A DNA stretch of 64,000 bases from Bombardia bombarda. Its lineage: Eukaryota > Ascomycota > Sordariomycetes > Sordariales > Lasiosphaeriaceae. Below the pieces are notes generated by a model, which was given only the letters and a program-made list of their open reading frames with translations, searched no databases and was not told the origin of the DNA. The stretch lies in contig JAULSR010000003.1 in the NCBI GenBank assembly GCA_030512295.1, positions 1,860,001-1,924,000 of the forward strand, read 5' to 3'. Positions 46,000-57,009 of the stretch are shown piece after piece (the stretch's first letter is position 1; each line of letters starts with the position of its first letter). A program made the translations under genes and the position numbers.

Positions 46000-47930
46000 C
46001 AAATCAGTTGCAAAACAGCTATTTCAACAAAAATCACAAGTGTTTGGCTGTGTAGTGCAGTGGTCTGTACATCCGGCCAGGTGTCAGCAGGGAATGTCTG
46101 GTTCGCGCGGAAATACGAGGGACTAAACAACTGGTCCGACCCGTTGGGATCACTCTGCCCTTGCTGTGGAGCCTCTGAAGGGGGCGTTCTTGCGACGGAT
46201 GCTCTCCTACTCGAGAGAGTCGCATCATTCGGTTCCGACCAGCTATCGCTGGCAGAGCTGCCGATGCTCACGGCTCGAGCAGGCCGTGTTGCTGCTGGTG
46301 TGGGGTTTGCCTAGATTGGTGGCTGTGGTTGTGACAAACTGACTGGCTCTATCCTCTTACTCGGAGCAGCATTCAAGGCCGGAGAAGGTGCTGGACGTTT
46401 TACACCCTTTCGTCGGTCAGTGGTGGCTGCCGGCTGATAATTGACGGCCGGTGCCATAGCTCGAGACCCTGCAGCTGGGTGGGTGGGCACCTGTTGATAG
46501 GTAAATGCTATACCAGAAACCGGGTTTGAGGAAGGAGGCGGCACTTGGTCGACAATCACAAGCTGCACGAGGAACTCTACCTCGAGTAAGTTCTGGAAGC
46601 CAGATCTCCCCAGCATCTCCCATAGCTTTCCCGCGTGGAACTTGGCAATCTCGGCCTTGACCTCGTCCCTGCGCATATTCCAAGCCTTGATTCTGTAGTA
46701 ATCGCTCGTAGGCTTCTGTCCCACGTAGTTTCGTCCGTACGTTTCGAGGATACTCTTGAACAGATGTCCGCAAACCGGTGATAGATATGCGGTTGGGGGT
46801 GCTCTTCCGATATGCAGTGTGTCTTCGAGCAAGTGCAAGGCCGGCAACCAGAACTTTGGGAATTCTGGAATGGGCTCCGTATAGTCAACCGCGAACGTGC
46901 GCATCTGCGCTTCAGTCTCGCCCACAAACGTTAATAGAGGCCCGTGGAGCGCCATATCGACCAGGTCACTGATGAGTCTTGCAAGATCGGAGGGTTCGAT
47001 GCTTGGAGATGGCGTCCTCGACAAGCGGTATTCGATGGTCTGGGCGTTTACGTCAGGTTTGGTGAATCTAAACAGGACGAAAGTGTGAGATTTGAAGAGA
47101 CTCGTTACAACATGCGAGTACACGTCGCAAGCGTTGGGGGGGGGGGGTTGTGGAATAGCCGGCTGAAGCCTTTGTCAGCCATTCGAGTAAGGAAGCCGGG
47201 AACCCAGGACACAACACTCGGTGTTGTGGTTGTCTTAATAAGGTCAAGATGAATGGCACGATTCTAAGCAGGAGTTAGCACTACTTCCAAGCAGGATATC
47301 ATTATAAAGCTACTTACCTGCGATGGAAAAAGTTGATCTCGAAATATATCAAGACGACGTCGACTATGGCCTTGCCGTCGTCGACACACCTGAGCACGTA
47401 CTCTTTGTTAAGAGCAGCGCCGAGAACATAGGATGACCACGTCTAGATCATCGGACCTTCTTCATACTCTTCACTCATCAAATTGATGTTATCGACGGCT
47501 TGCAGCAGAAGATGCAGCTGACTGTACATATTTGCGAGGAGAACGAGACTGTGGCAGGGGGTTCATTATGTCAGGCGTACGAATCAAGTGACCAGACACA
47601 AAGAGATCTAACCTGTCTCGGATCTGTGAGAACTTGATGCCCAACTCGGCATTGTTGATCAGGTGGAACTTGAGCCACAGGAAAAAGTCGGGGCTTGGAG
47701 CAATGGAATTGGTGGTGCAGACGGCGTTGAACCCCAGCGGGTCATTTTGATCAACCGTGTATTGAAGCCGCAGCGTGATGGAGGGACTGCGAGAGCCAAA
47801 GATCTGGACCTCCAAAGATCTGAATCTGGCTGCGCGGTTAACGGCAATCGGTCCAAGTGGAGGTCGCGTCGGGAAAAAATCGTTGGTGGGAATTAGAAAA
47901 GGGCGCCAAGCCAGAGATTCGCGTTGCTAC
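46000..47930 (-). pseudogene. Decayed large gene of unknown family
   Basis: Coding-like sequence runs leftwards from about 47900. First is FFPTRPPLGPIAVNRAARF through SPDFFLWLKFHLINNAE and FSQIRDR. A 65-nt intron-like gap follows, then LVLLANMYSQLHLLLQAVDN and a TAG at 47443-47445 followed in frame by TWSSYVLGAALNKEYVL. After another GT..AG gap the frame fits only with a 1-nt slip: HLDLIKTTTTPSVVSWVPGF, a C12-encoded Pro tract, then about 270 codons to TAG 46311-46313. The same frame goes on as ANPTPAATRPARAV and ASDSWSEPNDATLSS to about 46010. The first TAG replaces a likely Trp and the second a likely Gln, both CpA/TpG transitions of RIP type. I do not recognise the family. It cannot be functional as read. 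Confidence 0.6.
47136..47147. repeat. Poly(G)12 run inside decayed gene
   Basis: Twelve G on the plus strand, encoding four consecutive prolines on the minus strand within the decayed gene at 46000-47930. Confidence 0.85.
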
Positions 47931-48438
47931 CCCACTCTGCATGTAGATCCCCTCGATTCGTCCAATGGGAGAATTACTGTGCCCCACATATCTCGGCTAT
48001 TCACACAAGGCCTTACTTTCTACACTTAACAGATCCCAGTAGGCAACACTGCCTTGACTGCTCAGGTGAGGGATTGAGGGGATGTTCAACTAAAAGATGG
48101 TGTAAGGATATACGCGATGATTCGGCCATAGACCTTCACTGGTTTATCCACGCCGCAGCCATATGCAGCCAGAGAACCCCTACTAAGTAGCCGCTGGTAC
48201 TTTTGTTACCAGCCCCAGTGTCAAGAAGCCAATGATAGCTTGTGCCCGAGTTCATAGCAGGTTTTGCTCGGGCCGAAATGAGGATGTCCGATGAAGATGG
48301 AAGACATTCTGGAGGCAGATTGTCCCGTGGACTGCTGGGTGTCACTTTCTGCGGTACAACCGTCTGGTGTTAGGGATATATATGGATTTGTGGGGTGTGA
48401 ATGACCATTTCCACGTCGCGAGCTTCTCTAAAATTTCC
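47931..48438. other. Intergenic, nothing recognised
   Basis: About 500 bp between the decayed gene and the kinase-like gene. No feature seen. Confidence 0.5.
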
Positions 48439-49298
48439 CTAACTTGCTATTTCGATATGGCCATCCTTCCAGAACTGATATTGCCAGCTCTCGTACTCCT
48501 CGGTGAGGAAGTCCGTTGCAACCCTAATGAACAGATCGATATCCTTGTCCGTCAGGTCTTCGTTAAGATTTTCGAGGTCAACTATCATAATCTTATCTCC
48601 GGTGAGATGAAAATTGCCCAATTTGAGATCATCCAGTGTAATTCTGAATTGAGTAAACGCGATCAGAGTCTGGTGAAGCATTCGACGAAAATCGGCAACC
48701 TCAAGCAAAGCTCCCTCGGGCGAGTCCAGAGACGCGCCACCGATGTCCGACATTAAGAATGCTTTGGTATTATCATACAAGAGTTCGCCAAAGAACTTCG
48801 GGATAATAACTCCCTGTAAGGGACGTAGTTTCGTATAGGCCGCTTTCTCGTTATCGAATTCTTTCTGCCAATCTTTCTTCTCTTTCTTTAAAATAACGTT
48901 GGAAGGAAGGTTCCACTCGGGATAGGACGCATCGAACCATGTGCGTATTGTGGAGGGAAGAAATGCGACCAGCCTCGGAATCAAGCGCAGAACAATGGAG
49001 GACTGCACCTGTAGTCGGAGAACGTTTGGGTATACATTATCGATCGGGGTAGCTGTTGCGCAGATGATGCGTGTCCGAAAGGGAAACTTCTGTTCACCTT
49101 ACTTAGCAAATGGGCAATGGTGATGATAAGTAGAGAATCGCTTACAACTGCCTTCGGAGGCTGTGTCGCGTCGAGAGAGTGACGTCCGAGTTTCAACGGG
49201 CCTGGAGGTATCCTCTCTGGAGGCGGTGGGATAACAAACTTCGGAAGTGAGGCCATGTCTAGAAGCGGAGGGGAGCAGGCGCGTGTGGGATTATCCAT
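48439..49298 (-). CDS. Protein kinase-like protein, probably divergent catalytic loop
   Basis: Exons 49298-49146 and 49089-48439 give 267 aa. The C-terminal half has a kinase-like C-lobe: VIIPKFFGELLYDNTKAFLM (hinge region), LLEVADFRRMLHQTLIAF, then RITLDDLKLGNFHL in the position of the catalytic loop and IMIVDLENL in the position of DFG. The HRD histidine is absent (TLDD), while Asp, Lys and Asn of the D-x-x-x-N pattern appear kept. DFG is replaced by VDLEN. Related fungal proteins usually read HxDxKxxNF here. No glycine-rich loop is evident and the N-terminus is short. Activity is therefore doubtful, and a pseudokinase or a small-molecule kinase-like fold is possible. The intron is canonical. 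Confidence 0.7.
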
Positions 49299-49675
49299 GT
49301 TTGCATTCGGAGATCAAAGAAAGCAGAGCATAAGTATGACAGAGAATGATGTTTTGAGTAGACGGTCTTAGATCGCGATAGTGTCTCAGTCTGCAGATGG
49401 CAGATGGGAGAGATTGAAAGCGTTGGAATAATGTTCCGCGTGTCCTTGTGGTTCCTGTTGGGCGTCTAAAAGTTTAGTCAGCATGACACGAAATGTGACC
49501 AACAGTACGGAGGTTGGGGCCAAAGTGTTTACCCTTGTCAGTTCATCCTCCCACACCCACGCCCCCGCCCCCCCAACCAACGTAGTTGGCGGGAATTGGT
49601 GTGGGGGGGGGGGGGGGGGGGTGGCGAGTGTTGGGGAGGCGCCTGCGTAACAACTGGTCTGAGCACCTGAGAGTC
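49299..49675. other. Intergenic with G19 homopolymer
   Basis: Promoter side of the kinase-like gene; holds a G19 run at 49603-49621 just outside the hAT element. No gene. Confidence 0.5.
49603..49621. repeat. Poly(G)19 homopolymer
   Basis: Uninterrupted run of 19 G, 54 bp outside the left end of the hAT element. Confidence 0.9.
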
Positions 49676-49691
49676 CAGCGCTCCAAGTAAG
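49676..49691 (+). repeat. hAT left terminal inverted repeat
   Basis: 16 bp, exact complement of 50489-50504. Confidence 0.85.
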
Positions 49692-49969
49692 CCAAGTAAG
49701 TCAAATCTGGCCCGCATACTTGAATTGATTTGAAGGCCAGCCCAATTACTTGCAAGTTTGGCCCACTTACTTGAATTACTTGACTTACTTGAATTTTTTC
49801 TCTCTCCACTTTTAACCCACAAAAAAGCTTAGGCCAACACATTACGCGTTTTTTCTCGTTATTTGAGCGATTTGAGCCTGACTGAGCTCAAGGGAGCTGT
49901 AACCAAAATACCCGATTCGGGAGTCAACAACTTGGTGATGCGGCCAGGCGCCTGTATGCCTGGTTGCCC

Positions 49970-50332
49970 TCAAACCACTTTATTCCTATGCCAACTCTGC
50001 AGGCACAACAGTGCGTGGATGGAGTCATCATTGAGTGAATGCCTATGCGTTGAAATAACTGGCTTGGCCGCACTGAAAAGCCTCTCGCATTCCGATGACA
50101 TCGCCGGTATTGACAACAAGTCAAAGGCCATCTTTTGACAGCGAGGGAACTGTTGTTGTCTATGAAACCACCAGCTTAGTATATCATCCTCGGGCAAAAC
50201 CCGTTCCTGGAAATACATCGTGAGTTCATCTAAGTCCCCGGGGTGTTTAGGAAGATCATAGTAGCTATGCCCAGTTAAATAATCTCCCGGGCGGTCAGGG
50301 CGGCCACCTTCATTGACCTGGGCACCCGGCAT
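49970..50332 (-). pseudogene. hAT transposase C-terminal fragment
   Basis: 120 codons from an internal Met, open further upstream to about 50375 (PLDDEYPHIP). Conserved hAT C-terminal (dimerisation) motif with WW, SSECERLFS and the final LLCLQSW. It lacks the catalytic DDE region and cannot transpose on its own. Confidence 0.85.
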
Positions 50333-50488
50333 CGGTATGTGGGGATATTCATCATCAAGTGGGTTTTTTGGGCCAAATTTGGCCCCACATCTTGCAAATC
50401 AAGTAAGTAATCGACAGCGAATATTTGAATTGATTTGCTTGAATTGTGGGCCAACTTGGCTTGGCTTACTTGAACTTGAATTACTTGA

Positions 50489-50504
50489 CTTACTTGGAGC
50501 GCTG
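50489..50504 (-). repeat. hAT right terminal inverted repeat
   Basis: 16 bp, exact complement of 49676-49691. Confidence 0.85.
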
Positions 50505-50902
50505 CCTGAGACCAGGTCTACTCCACAGGTTTTTACCACCACAGTATAGACCTAAATCAAAGACGTTCGTGTTCTTGACACATCTTGTGGCAGGTCTGGG
50601 TTAGGGTTCCAGTACTAGCTTGACATTTTATGGGCCCTCTCGTCATTCCAAATGATGCCTGACCTGTTTTGTTTTAGTGTAGACATGGAATAAAGCGGGT
50701 CCTGTGTTCTCTCCCGCTCTGGGGTTGACGACACTTACTAATCCCCTCTGTTTGCATACTCAAAAGACCATTCAAGTGCCGGTTCTGAAAGTGAACTGCC
50801 TCGTCTCTCCATTACGTAGCAACCGCTACATTTTTTCACTGCCTTTCTGAGCATCCTCCCAAAACATCACCTAGATAGATAGCCAAGACCTCAACCAAAG
50901 CC
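50505..50902. other. Promoter region of NmrA-like gene
   Basis: About 400 bp with no gene. The leader just before the ATG at 50903 is A/C-rich as usual in filamentous fungi. Confidence 0.45.
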
Positions 50903-51816
50903 ATGTCGATTCAAAACGTCGCCCTTGTCGGCGCCAACGGCAATCTCGGCTCCGTCATCCTCCAGACACTTTTGGAGACAGGCACATTTCGCGTTACGGT
51001 ACTCAAGCGCGCCTCTTCCAAGTCGTCCATCTCTGAAGGGCTCTGCATAGTCGAGATCTCAGAGCGTGGACAACCGAGGAGCTCACAAAGAGTCTAGTCG
51101 GCCAAGACGCCGTCATCGCCGCTTTCCCGCTTCGCAACGTGGACGAGCACTTGCGTCTGGCAGACGCCGCTGCCGCTGCGGGTACGGTCAAGCGCTTCAT
51201 CCCCGCCGACTACGGCAGCGTTGATGCGCGCAGCCCACGCGCCAGGGAGCTGGTCAAGCTCTTTGAGGACAAAGTGAAGGTGCGCGAGCGGCTGGAGGAG
51301 CTGGCGGCTGCGTCGGACTCAGGGTTCTGCTGGACGAGTCTGGTCAATGGCCACTTCTTCGACTGGGGGCTGACGAATGGATTTCTCCATTTCCATCCGA
51401 CGACGAAGAAGGCCGAGGTGCTGGGTGATGGGTCCGAGAAGAGCTCGGTGGCCACGCTGGGACGCATAAGCGAGGCGGTGGTGGGAGTCTTGCAGCGGCT
51501 GGAGGAGACGAGGAACAGGGTTCTGATGGTGCAGAGCTTTTGTGTCTCGCAAATGGAGGTGCTGCGATCGCTTGAGCGGGTCATGGGAGAGAAGTGGGAG
51601 GTGGAGTACATTGAGGTTGATCCGTTCATCAAGAAGCACAAGGAGTCGGCAGATAGAGGCAACAAGGACTCGATTGAGGAGCTGGTGTTTGCGTTGGGGG
51701 TTATTGAAGGGAACTGGGAGGTGAAGGAGGATTTTGCGATGGAGCTTTTGGGGTTGGAGAATGAAGACTTGGATGAGGTGGTGAGGAAGGCGCTGCAAGC
51801 TGCGAAGCTGTTTTAG
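50903..51816 (+). CDS. NmrA-like/isoflavone reductase-like NAD(P)-binding protein, with apparent frameshift
   Basis: The start gives NVALVGANGNLGSVILQTLL, a Rossmann GxxGxxG nucleotide site, then FRVTVLKRASSKSSISEG and LCIVEI. The family's next segment appears one frame over: RAWTTEELTKSLVGQDAVIA, then AAGTVKRFIPADYGSVDAR and on to the stop at 51816. A one-base loss near 51050-51056 (GTCGAGATCTC) explains this and would give about 305 aa, the family norm. An intron that removed the junction would delete the conserved VLKRAS part, so I prefer a frameshift. Members are NADPH-dependent reductases of aromatic compounds or redox-sensing regulators; the exact role is unknown. It is about 1.4 kb from an NRPS-like gene on the same strand, suggesting a shared pathway. 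Confidence 0.75.
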
Positions 51817-53169
51817 GTATGAACGAGACATGGAGTTCAGAGTACGCGATGGTAATGATAGACTTGAAGAGACTTAGGCTGGAACAGACCACGGTAGACA
51901 TAAGGAAATCCAGAACATGGCATTGAACGATGTTTGTATGCCATAAGGCGGTAAAAAATGTTTGTTAAATATATTAGTCTAGTAACCTGAGAAAATGTCA
52001 TTTTGAGGAAGATGGCAGTTGTGCAAGGAAGACAAGAAATAAATCATTGAATGAGAATAAAAGGTACTCAAGCATGGACAAGGCGGTAAGTTGTGGAAGT
52101 TTTATGTCGCGTCCCGAACATTGACCAGCAGTAGTAGATGGCTGAAAGAACAAATAAAGATCCACTCGTGACTAAAATGACGCTGACTTTGATTTTGATC
52201 ACAGGCCCAATGCTTACTTCCATGGACGTGATCCAACGGCTGAAACGGCACTCTGGAATAGCAAGCCTCGGTGGGCCCGGCCCATTTTATCGACCAATAG
52301 CACGGGTTAGACAGCCAGGGGTCAAAGTTTCGCCAAGCCGGGATCGACGATGGCTCGATCGGGTTGATTCGCGTCGCGACTTCTTCAGCTTAGACTAATC
52401 CACAAGTGTGACCTCGATATCAGTCGTTCTCGCGTCGGCTTATTCAGGGCCATGCGCTCCAAAAATCGTCCCTCGGGAGGCAAACTGATTCCAGCATCCG
52501 AAATTTTACAAAATCAAAATCAATTTCTGGTTCCGTTTTTGATCCGCGGTTGTTCCATGGGAAATTCCTCAGCCAATGATCGAATGCAGCCCGAGTTCAC
52601 TCCGTAAGCCACATCACGGTAGAAGAGAACGGCAACGACAACGGCAACAAGAACACTATCTCAAGCAAGCTTTTGACCAGCGCCTCGGACCGCGAGACCT
52701 TAGCGATGTAGGGCAGGCAGCGATGTCGGGCAGGCCCTCAATCATGGGCCTCCACAGCCAACTTACGCATCTGTGCAGTTGCCCAGCCATGATGCAACAC
52801 AACAGACATTCCGACGTTGCGAATGGCGTCTTCTACATGTCGATGCTCCGCTTTATCCGACCATGGCACCAAACGATGACGGCGGACAGGGCGATAGCAA
52901 AACTAAGATAAAAGACTGCCACTGCCCCTGACGGAGACAACTTCCGGATACCATCATACCATCATCATATCAAGATAAACAGGCTTCAAGGATATCAAAC
53001 AACGCACCACTGTTATCGCAGCACCCACACATCCACAGTTGAATCAACTTCAAAGGATATCAGCAATTTCCTCGTACTACCAGAATCTCCACCTCCAGCA
53101 TACCATACCACAGTGCAGTTCGTATACCAGAGCCTTCACTAGAGCCGATAGCTATCATCCACGTTCAAG
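51817..53169. other. Intergenic; promoter of NRPS-like gene at right
   Basis: About 1.35 kb with no supported frame. The last 250 bp are CA-rich leader sequence before the ATG at 53170. Confidence 0.5.
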
Positions 53170-56100
53170 ATGTTGTCGACACGGAGAATGAGCGTCGAGA
53201 TGCAGGCGCCGAGGAGGATGAGTAGTGGCAATGTTGCCAACTTTCCCTTCCGGTTCGAGCCTGGAGAGTGGGACAAGAACGTACCATATGGCAAGAGGCT
53301 GATCACCACCATAATCGACGAGCGTGCCGCCAGCGAGCCGGACCGCGAATGGGTCTCCATGCCTAAGACATCCGAACCGAAAGACGGGTGGAAGGAGATT
53401 ACATACGGCCAAGCCGCCAACGCCATTAACCGCGTCGCCCACAAGATTGCCGAGGCTGGCGGCGTCCCCAAGCCCAAAGAGTTTCCCACCGTCGCCTACA
53501 TCGGCCCCAACGATGTGCGCTACCTGGTCTTTGCCCTAGGTGCCGTCAAGGCCGGCTACGCGGCCCTCTTCATCTCGCCGCGCAACTCGCAGGAGGGCCA
53601 GCTCAACCTGTTTGAGATGACAAACTGCCACTTCCTCTGCTTCGATGTCGCATACAAGACCATGGTTCAGCCGTGGCTGCACGAGCGTGACATGCGAGCC
53701 ATCATGCTGTCACCTATTGACGAATGGTTTCCCGCCGAGAAGGTCGAGCCGTATCCCTACAACAAGACGTTCGAGGAAGCCGAGTGGGATCCACTCCTGT
53801 TGCTGCACACGAGCGGCAGCACGGGCTTCCCGAAGCCGATCGTGGCCAAGCACGGCATGTTGGCCGTCGCTGACAAGTTTCACCTCGTTCCCGAGAAGGA
53901 CGGCAAATGGAATGCCCATGTCGAGATGGCCCGCAGGTCCAAGAGATTGCTTCACCCAAGTAAGCCTACTCTCTAGATCTGATCGCGCGTGTTGGAGTCG
54001 AGCAACTGACGGCATTCACAGTGCCCCTATATCACGCTGCAGCGATGTACGTGTCCATGATCATGATTCACTACTGGGACACGCCCGTTGCGCTTGGCGT
54101 GGGCGATCGTCCACTGTCAACAGACATGGTCATTGAAGAAATCAAATACGCCGACGTAGAGTCGGTAGTACTGCCCCCTGCCATCCTGGAAGAGATCAGT
54201 CAGTCGGACGAGCAGATCAAAGTTCTGCGGAAGCTTCATTACGCAATGTTTGGTGGAGGTACGTAATCTCTTTGACGCATTCGACCTTGTCTCCTTCGTA
54301 TACTGATATTACGTGCAGGCAACCTTGCTCGAGAGAGTGGCAATCGACTGGTTAGAAACGGTGTTTTCCTGGCAAACATGATATCGACCACTGAGTAAGC
54401 CATACTCGGCAAACTTTGGCCTCGGCGGGAGCAATCACACACTGACTTACTGCTAACAGGTGCACACCCTTCTGCCTTCTCTGGCAAGACGACCCCAAGC
54501 TCTGGCAGTACTTCATCTACGACTCGGAGGTTTTCGGATGTGAGTGGCGCAAGACTGATGAGGAGAATGTCTACGAACATGTGATTGTCCGTAAGGAGCA
54601 AGACCCCGGATTCCAGGGTATTTTCTACACCTTCCCCAACCTCGATGAGTGGAGCACCAAAGACCTCTACAGACCGCACCCCACGCTCAAAGATCAGTGG
54701 ATCTACCAGGGCCGGTGCGACAACATCCTTGTCTTCTCCAACGGCGAGAAGCTCAACCCCGTTAGCATCGAGGAGATTGTCATGGACCACCCCGAGATCA
54801 AGGGCGCCATCGTCGTTGGCGTGAACAAGTTCCAGCCCGCCCTCATACTCGAACCTTTCAAGCAACCCAAGACTGAACAAGAAGCCAAGGCATTGGTTGA
54901 TCGTGTCTGGCCGTATGTGGTCAAAGCCAACAAGGAGACAGTTGCGCACGGCCAGATCGGCCAGTCCTTTATTGCCATATCCAATCCAAGCAAACCCTTC
55001 CTCCGCGCCGGTAAAGGCACCATCCAACGTGCAGGCACAGTGAAGATGTACAAGGACGAGATAGAAAAGATATTTGCCGACGAGGGCGCGCTCGCCACCC
55101 TCGAAGCGCCGAAGCTTGATCTCAGCTCCAAAGAAGCCCTTACTGGCTCGGTCATAAAGCTCTTTGAAAGCTTTCTCAATGGACCTGAACTCGATCCCGA
55201 CGCCGACTTCTTCACCGCCGGCATCGACTCGATGCAAGTCATCAATGCCTCCCGACTGCTGCGCCACGGCCTCAACGCGGCCGGTATCCATGTTGACGCT
55301 TCTGCAGTCGCCACGCGTGTCATCTACGGCAACCCAACGCCCCGACGCCTGGCAGAGTACCTTTTTTCCGTCGTCACAAAAGGCGGCCAGGACGAGGCCA
55401 GTCTCAGGAGTGAAGTCGCACATGACAACCACGCCATGGAGTTCCTCCTCGAAAAGTACACGCGCGACATGCCCAAGGCGCGCCCCAACAAACCCGCGCC
55501 CGCAGAGGAGAACCAAACCATCGTCATCACCGGCACCACCGGCGCGCTGGGCTCATACATGCTCGACCAGGCCGTGGCCAACCCCCGCGTCAAGAAGATT
55601 ATCTGCCTCAACCGGTCCAAAGACGGCAGGTCGCGACAGACCAAGGGCAGCGCCGAGCGCGGGCTGGCCACCGACTTCTCCAAGGCCGAGTTTCTACACG
55701 CCGACCTGAGCCGGTCCGACCTGGGCCTGGACAAGGAGGTCTACAACCGCATGCTCGGCGAAGTCGACCGCATCATCCACAACCAATGGCCCGTAAACTT
55801 CAACATACCCGTCGAGTCCTTCGAGCCGCACATCCGTGGCGTGCGGAACCTGGCAGACTTCAGCCGCTACGCCGCCAAGCAGGTGCCCGTGGTGTTCATC
55901 TCGTCGATCAGCACCATCGACGCCTGGAACAAGCCGTACCCGGTGCCGGAGAAGTCGCTGCACGACTTCAACGACGCGTCGTTGGGCTACGGGCGGTCCA
56001 AGCTGGTCAGCAGCCTGATCCTGGAGAAGGCGACCGAGGTGTCTGGCGTGCCGACCGAGGTGATTCGCGTCGGGCAGATCGCGGGCCCGATGAGTGAGAA

Positions 56101-56617
56101 GGGGTATTGGAACAAGCAGGAGTGGCTGCCGAGCATCGTCGCGTCGTCGGTGTATCTCGGCATGCTGCCCGACAACCTCGGGCCAATGTCGACTATTGAC
56201 TGGACGCCCATCGAGTCGATCGCCAAGATGGTGCTGGAGGTGTCGGGGATCGAGTCAAAGGTGGATTTGAAGGACACTGATGGATATTTCCATGGTATTA
56301 ACCCGGAGCAGACGCAGTGGATGGAGCTTGTGCCGGGGATCACGGAGTATTACAGCGATCGGATCAAGAAGGTGGTGAGCTTGGATGAGTGGATCGACGC
56401 GCTGGAGGAGAGCCAGGCGCTGACGGAGGATATCAACAAGAATCCGGGGGTGAAGCTGCTGGATATGTATAAGTGGCTGGCGGAGGCGAATAAGCAGGGC
56501 CATGGGTATGTGGCTATGGATATGAAGCGGACGCAGGGGTACAGCAAGACGATGAAGGACATGAAGGCGGTGACGCCCGCTCTGATGAAGAATTGGTGTA
56601 GGCAGTGGGCTTACTGA
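53170..56617 (+). CDS. NRPS-like enzyme (A-T-R adenylate-forming reductase)
   Basis: Exons 53170-53959, 54022-54258, 54319-54394 and 54460-56617 give 1086 aa. Adenylation domain (about 30-560): core motif LLLLHTSGSTGFPKP, the MPLYHAAAM segment across intron 1, FGGGNLARESG across intron 2, and YQGRCDNILVFSNGEKLNP, the GRxDx motif. The carrier domain follows with the phosphopantetheine serine in FFTAGIDSMQVINASRLL. The C-terminal thioester-reductase domain has the Rossmann motif VITGTTGALGSYMLDQA, the substrate-site VFISSISTI and catalytic LGYGRSKLVSSLIL (Tyr/Lys). There is no condensation domain. It activates a carboxylic acid, loads it on the carrier and releases it reductively as aldehyde or alcohol. 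All introns preserve the frame. Substrate unknown. It sits between an NmrA-like reductase gene and a transporter gene. Confidence 0.95.
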
Positions 56618-57009
56618 GGTGGATTAGATGGTTAGCTATGGATTTAGTGGGTTGAATGGTTGAATAGACGAACAAAACACGGTGCGCATATCTGTGTCAC
56701 TTCCATGCATCACAAAGTTCCTGTCCCTTGTGGACCATGTAGGTACCCTTGTATGTACGTACCCTGTACCCCTGCTCTAAGTCCCCACAAAGCATTCAGC
56801 AGCCCTAACCCACCGATCTGTCATCCCTGACCTGACCCCGGCCAACGTTGATTTTTCCAGTCATTCCTGCCATTTCGTTTATGTACTGCATATCTCTGCA
56901 ACTTTCATGGCATTTACATGCATCGCTCTCCAAATTGTGTCACAAACATCATTACATTTTCAACCAGCTTTCCGCTCCATCCATCGCCAACCCCAGCATT
57001 CAAAATCAC
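56618..57009. other. Convergent 3' region
   Basis: About 390 bp between the convergent NRPS-like and transporter genes. No separate feature seen. Confidence 0.5.

Larger units (their letters stand above)
49676..50504 (-). mobile_element. Short hAT-family element with terminal inverted repeats
   Basis: The ends are perfect 16-bp inverted repeats, CAGCGCTCCAAGTAAG at 49676-49691 and its complement at 50489-50504, giving an 829-bp element. Inside both ends are many copies of ACTTGAATT/AAGTAAGT-type subterminal repeats, as expected for hAT elements. The minus strand encodes only the C-terminal hAT dimerisation domain (about 50375-49970). Marks are DELTMYFQERVLPEDDILSWW, LLSIPAMSSECERLFSAAK and ALLCLQSWH, then a stop. 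The DDE and zinc-finger parts are missing, so it is an internally deleted, non-autonomous copy. A clean 8-bp target duplication is not visible: flanks share CCTGAGA, but offset. Confidence 0.85.

Noticed and set aside
49666..50512. Target-site duplication of the hAT element (CCTGAGA on both sides)
   Set aside because: The left copy is separated from the inverted repeat by extra bases and only seven match, so it does not fit a proper 8-bp duplication.
50999..51049. Intron explaining the NmrA-like frame change (GTACTC..ATAG)
   Set aside because: It would remove the conserved segment VLKRASSKSSISEG after the Rossmann strand; a one-base loss fits better.
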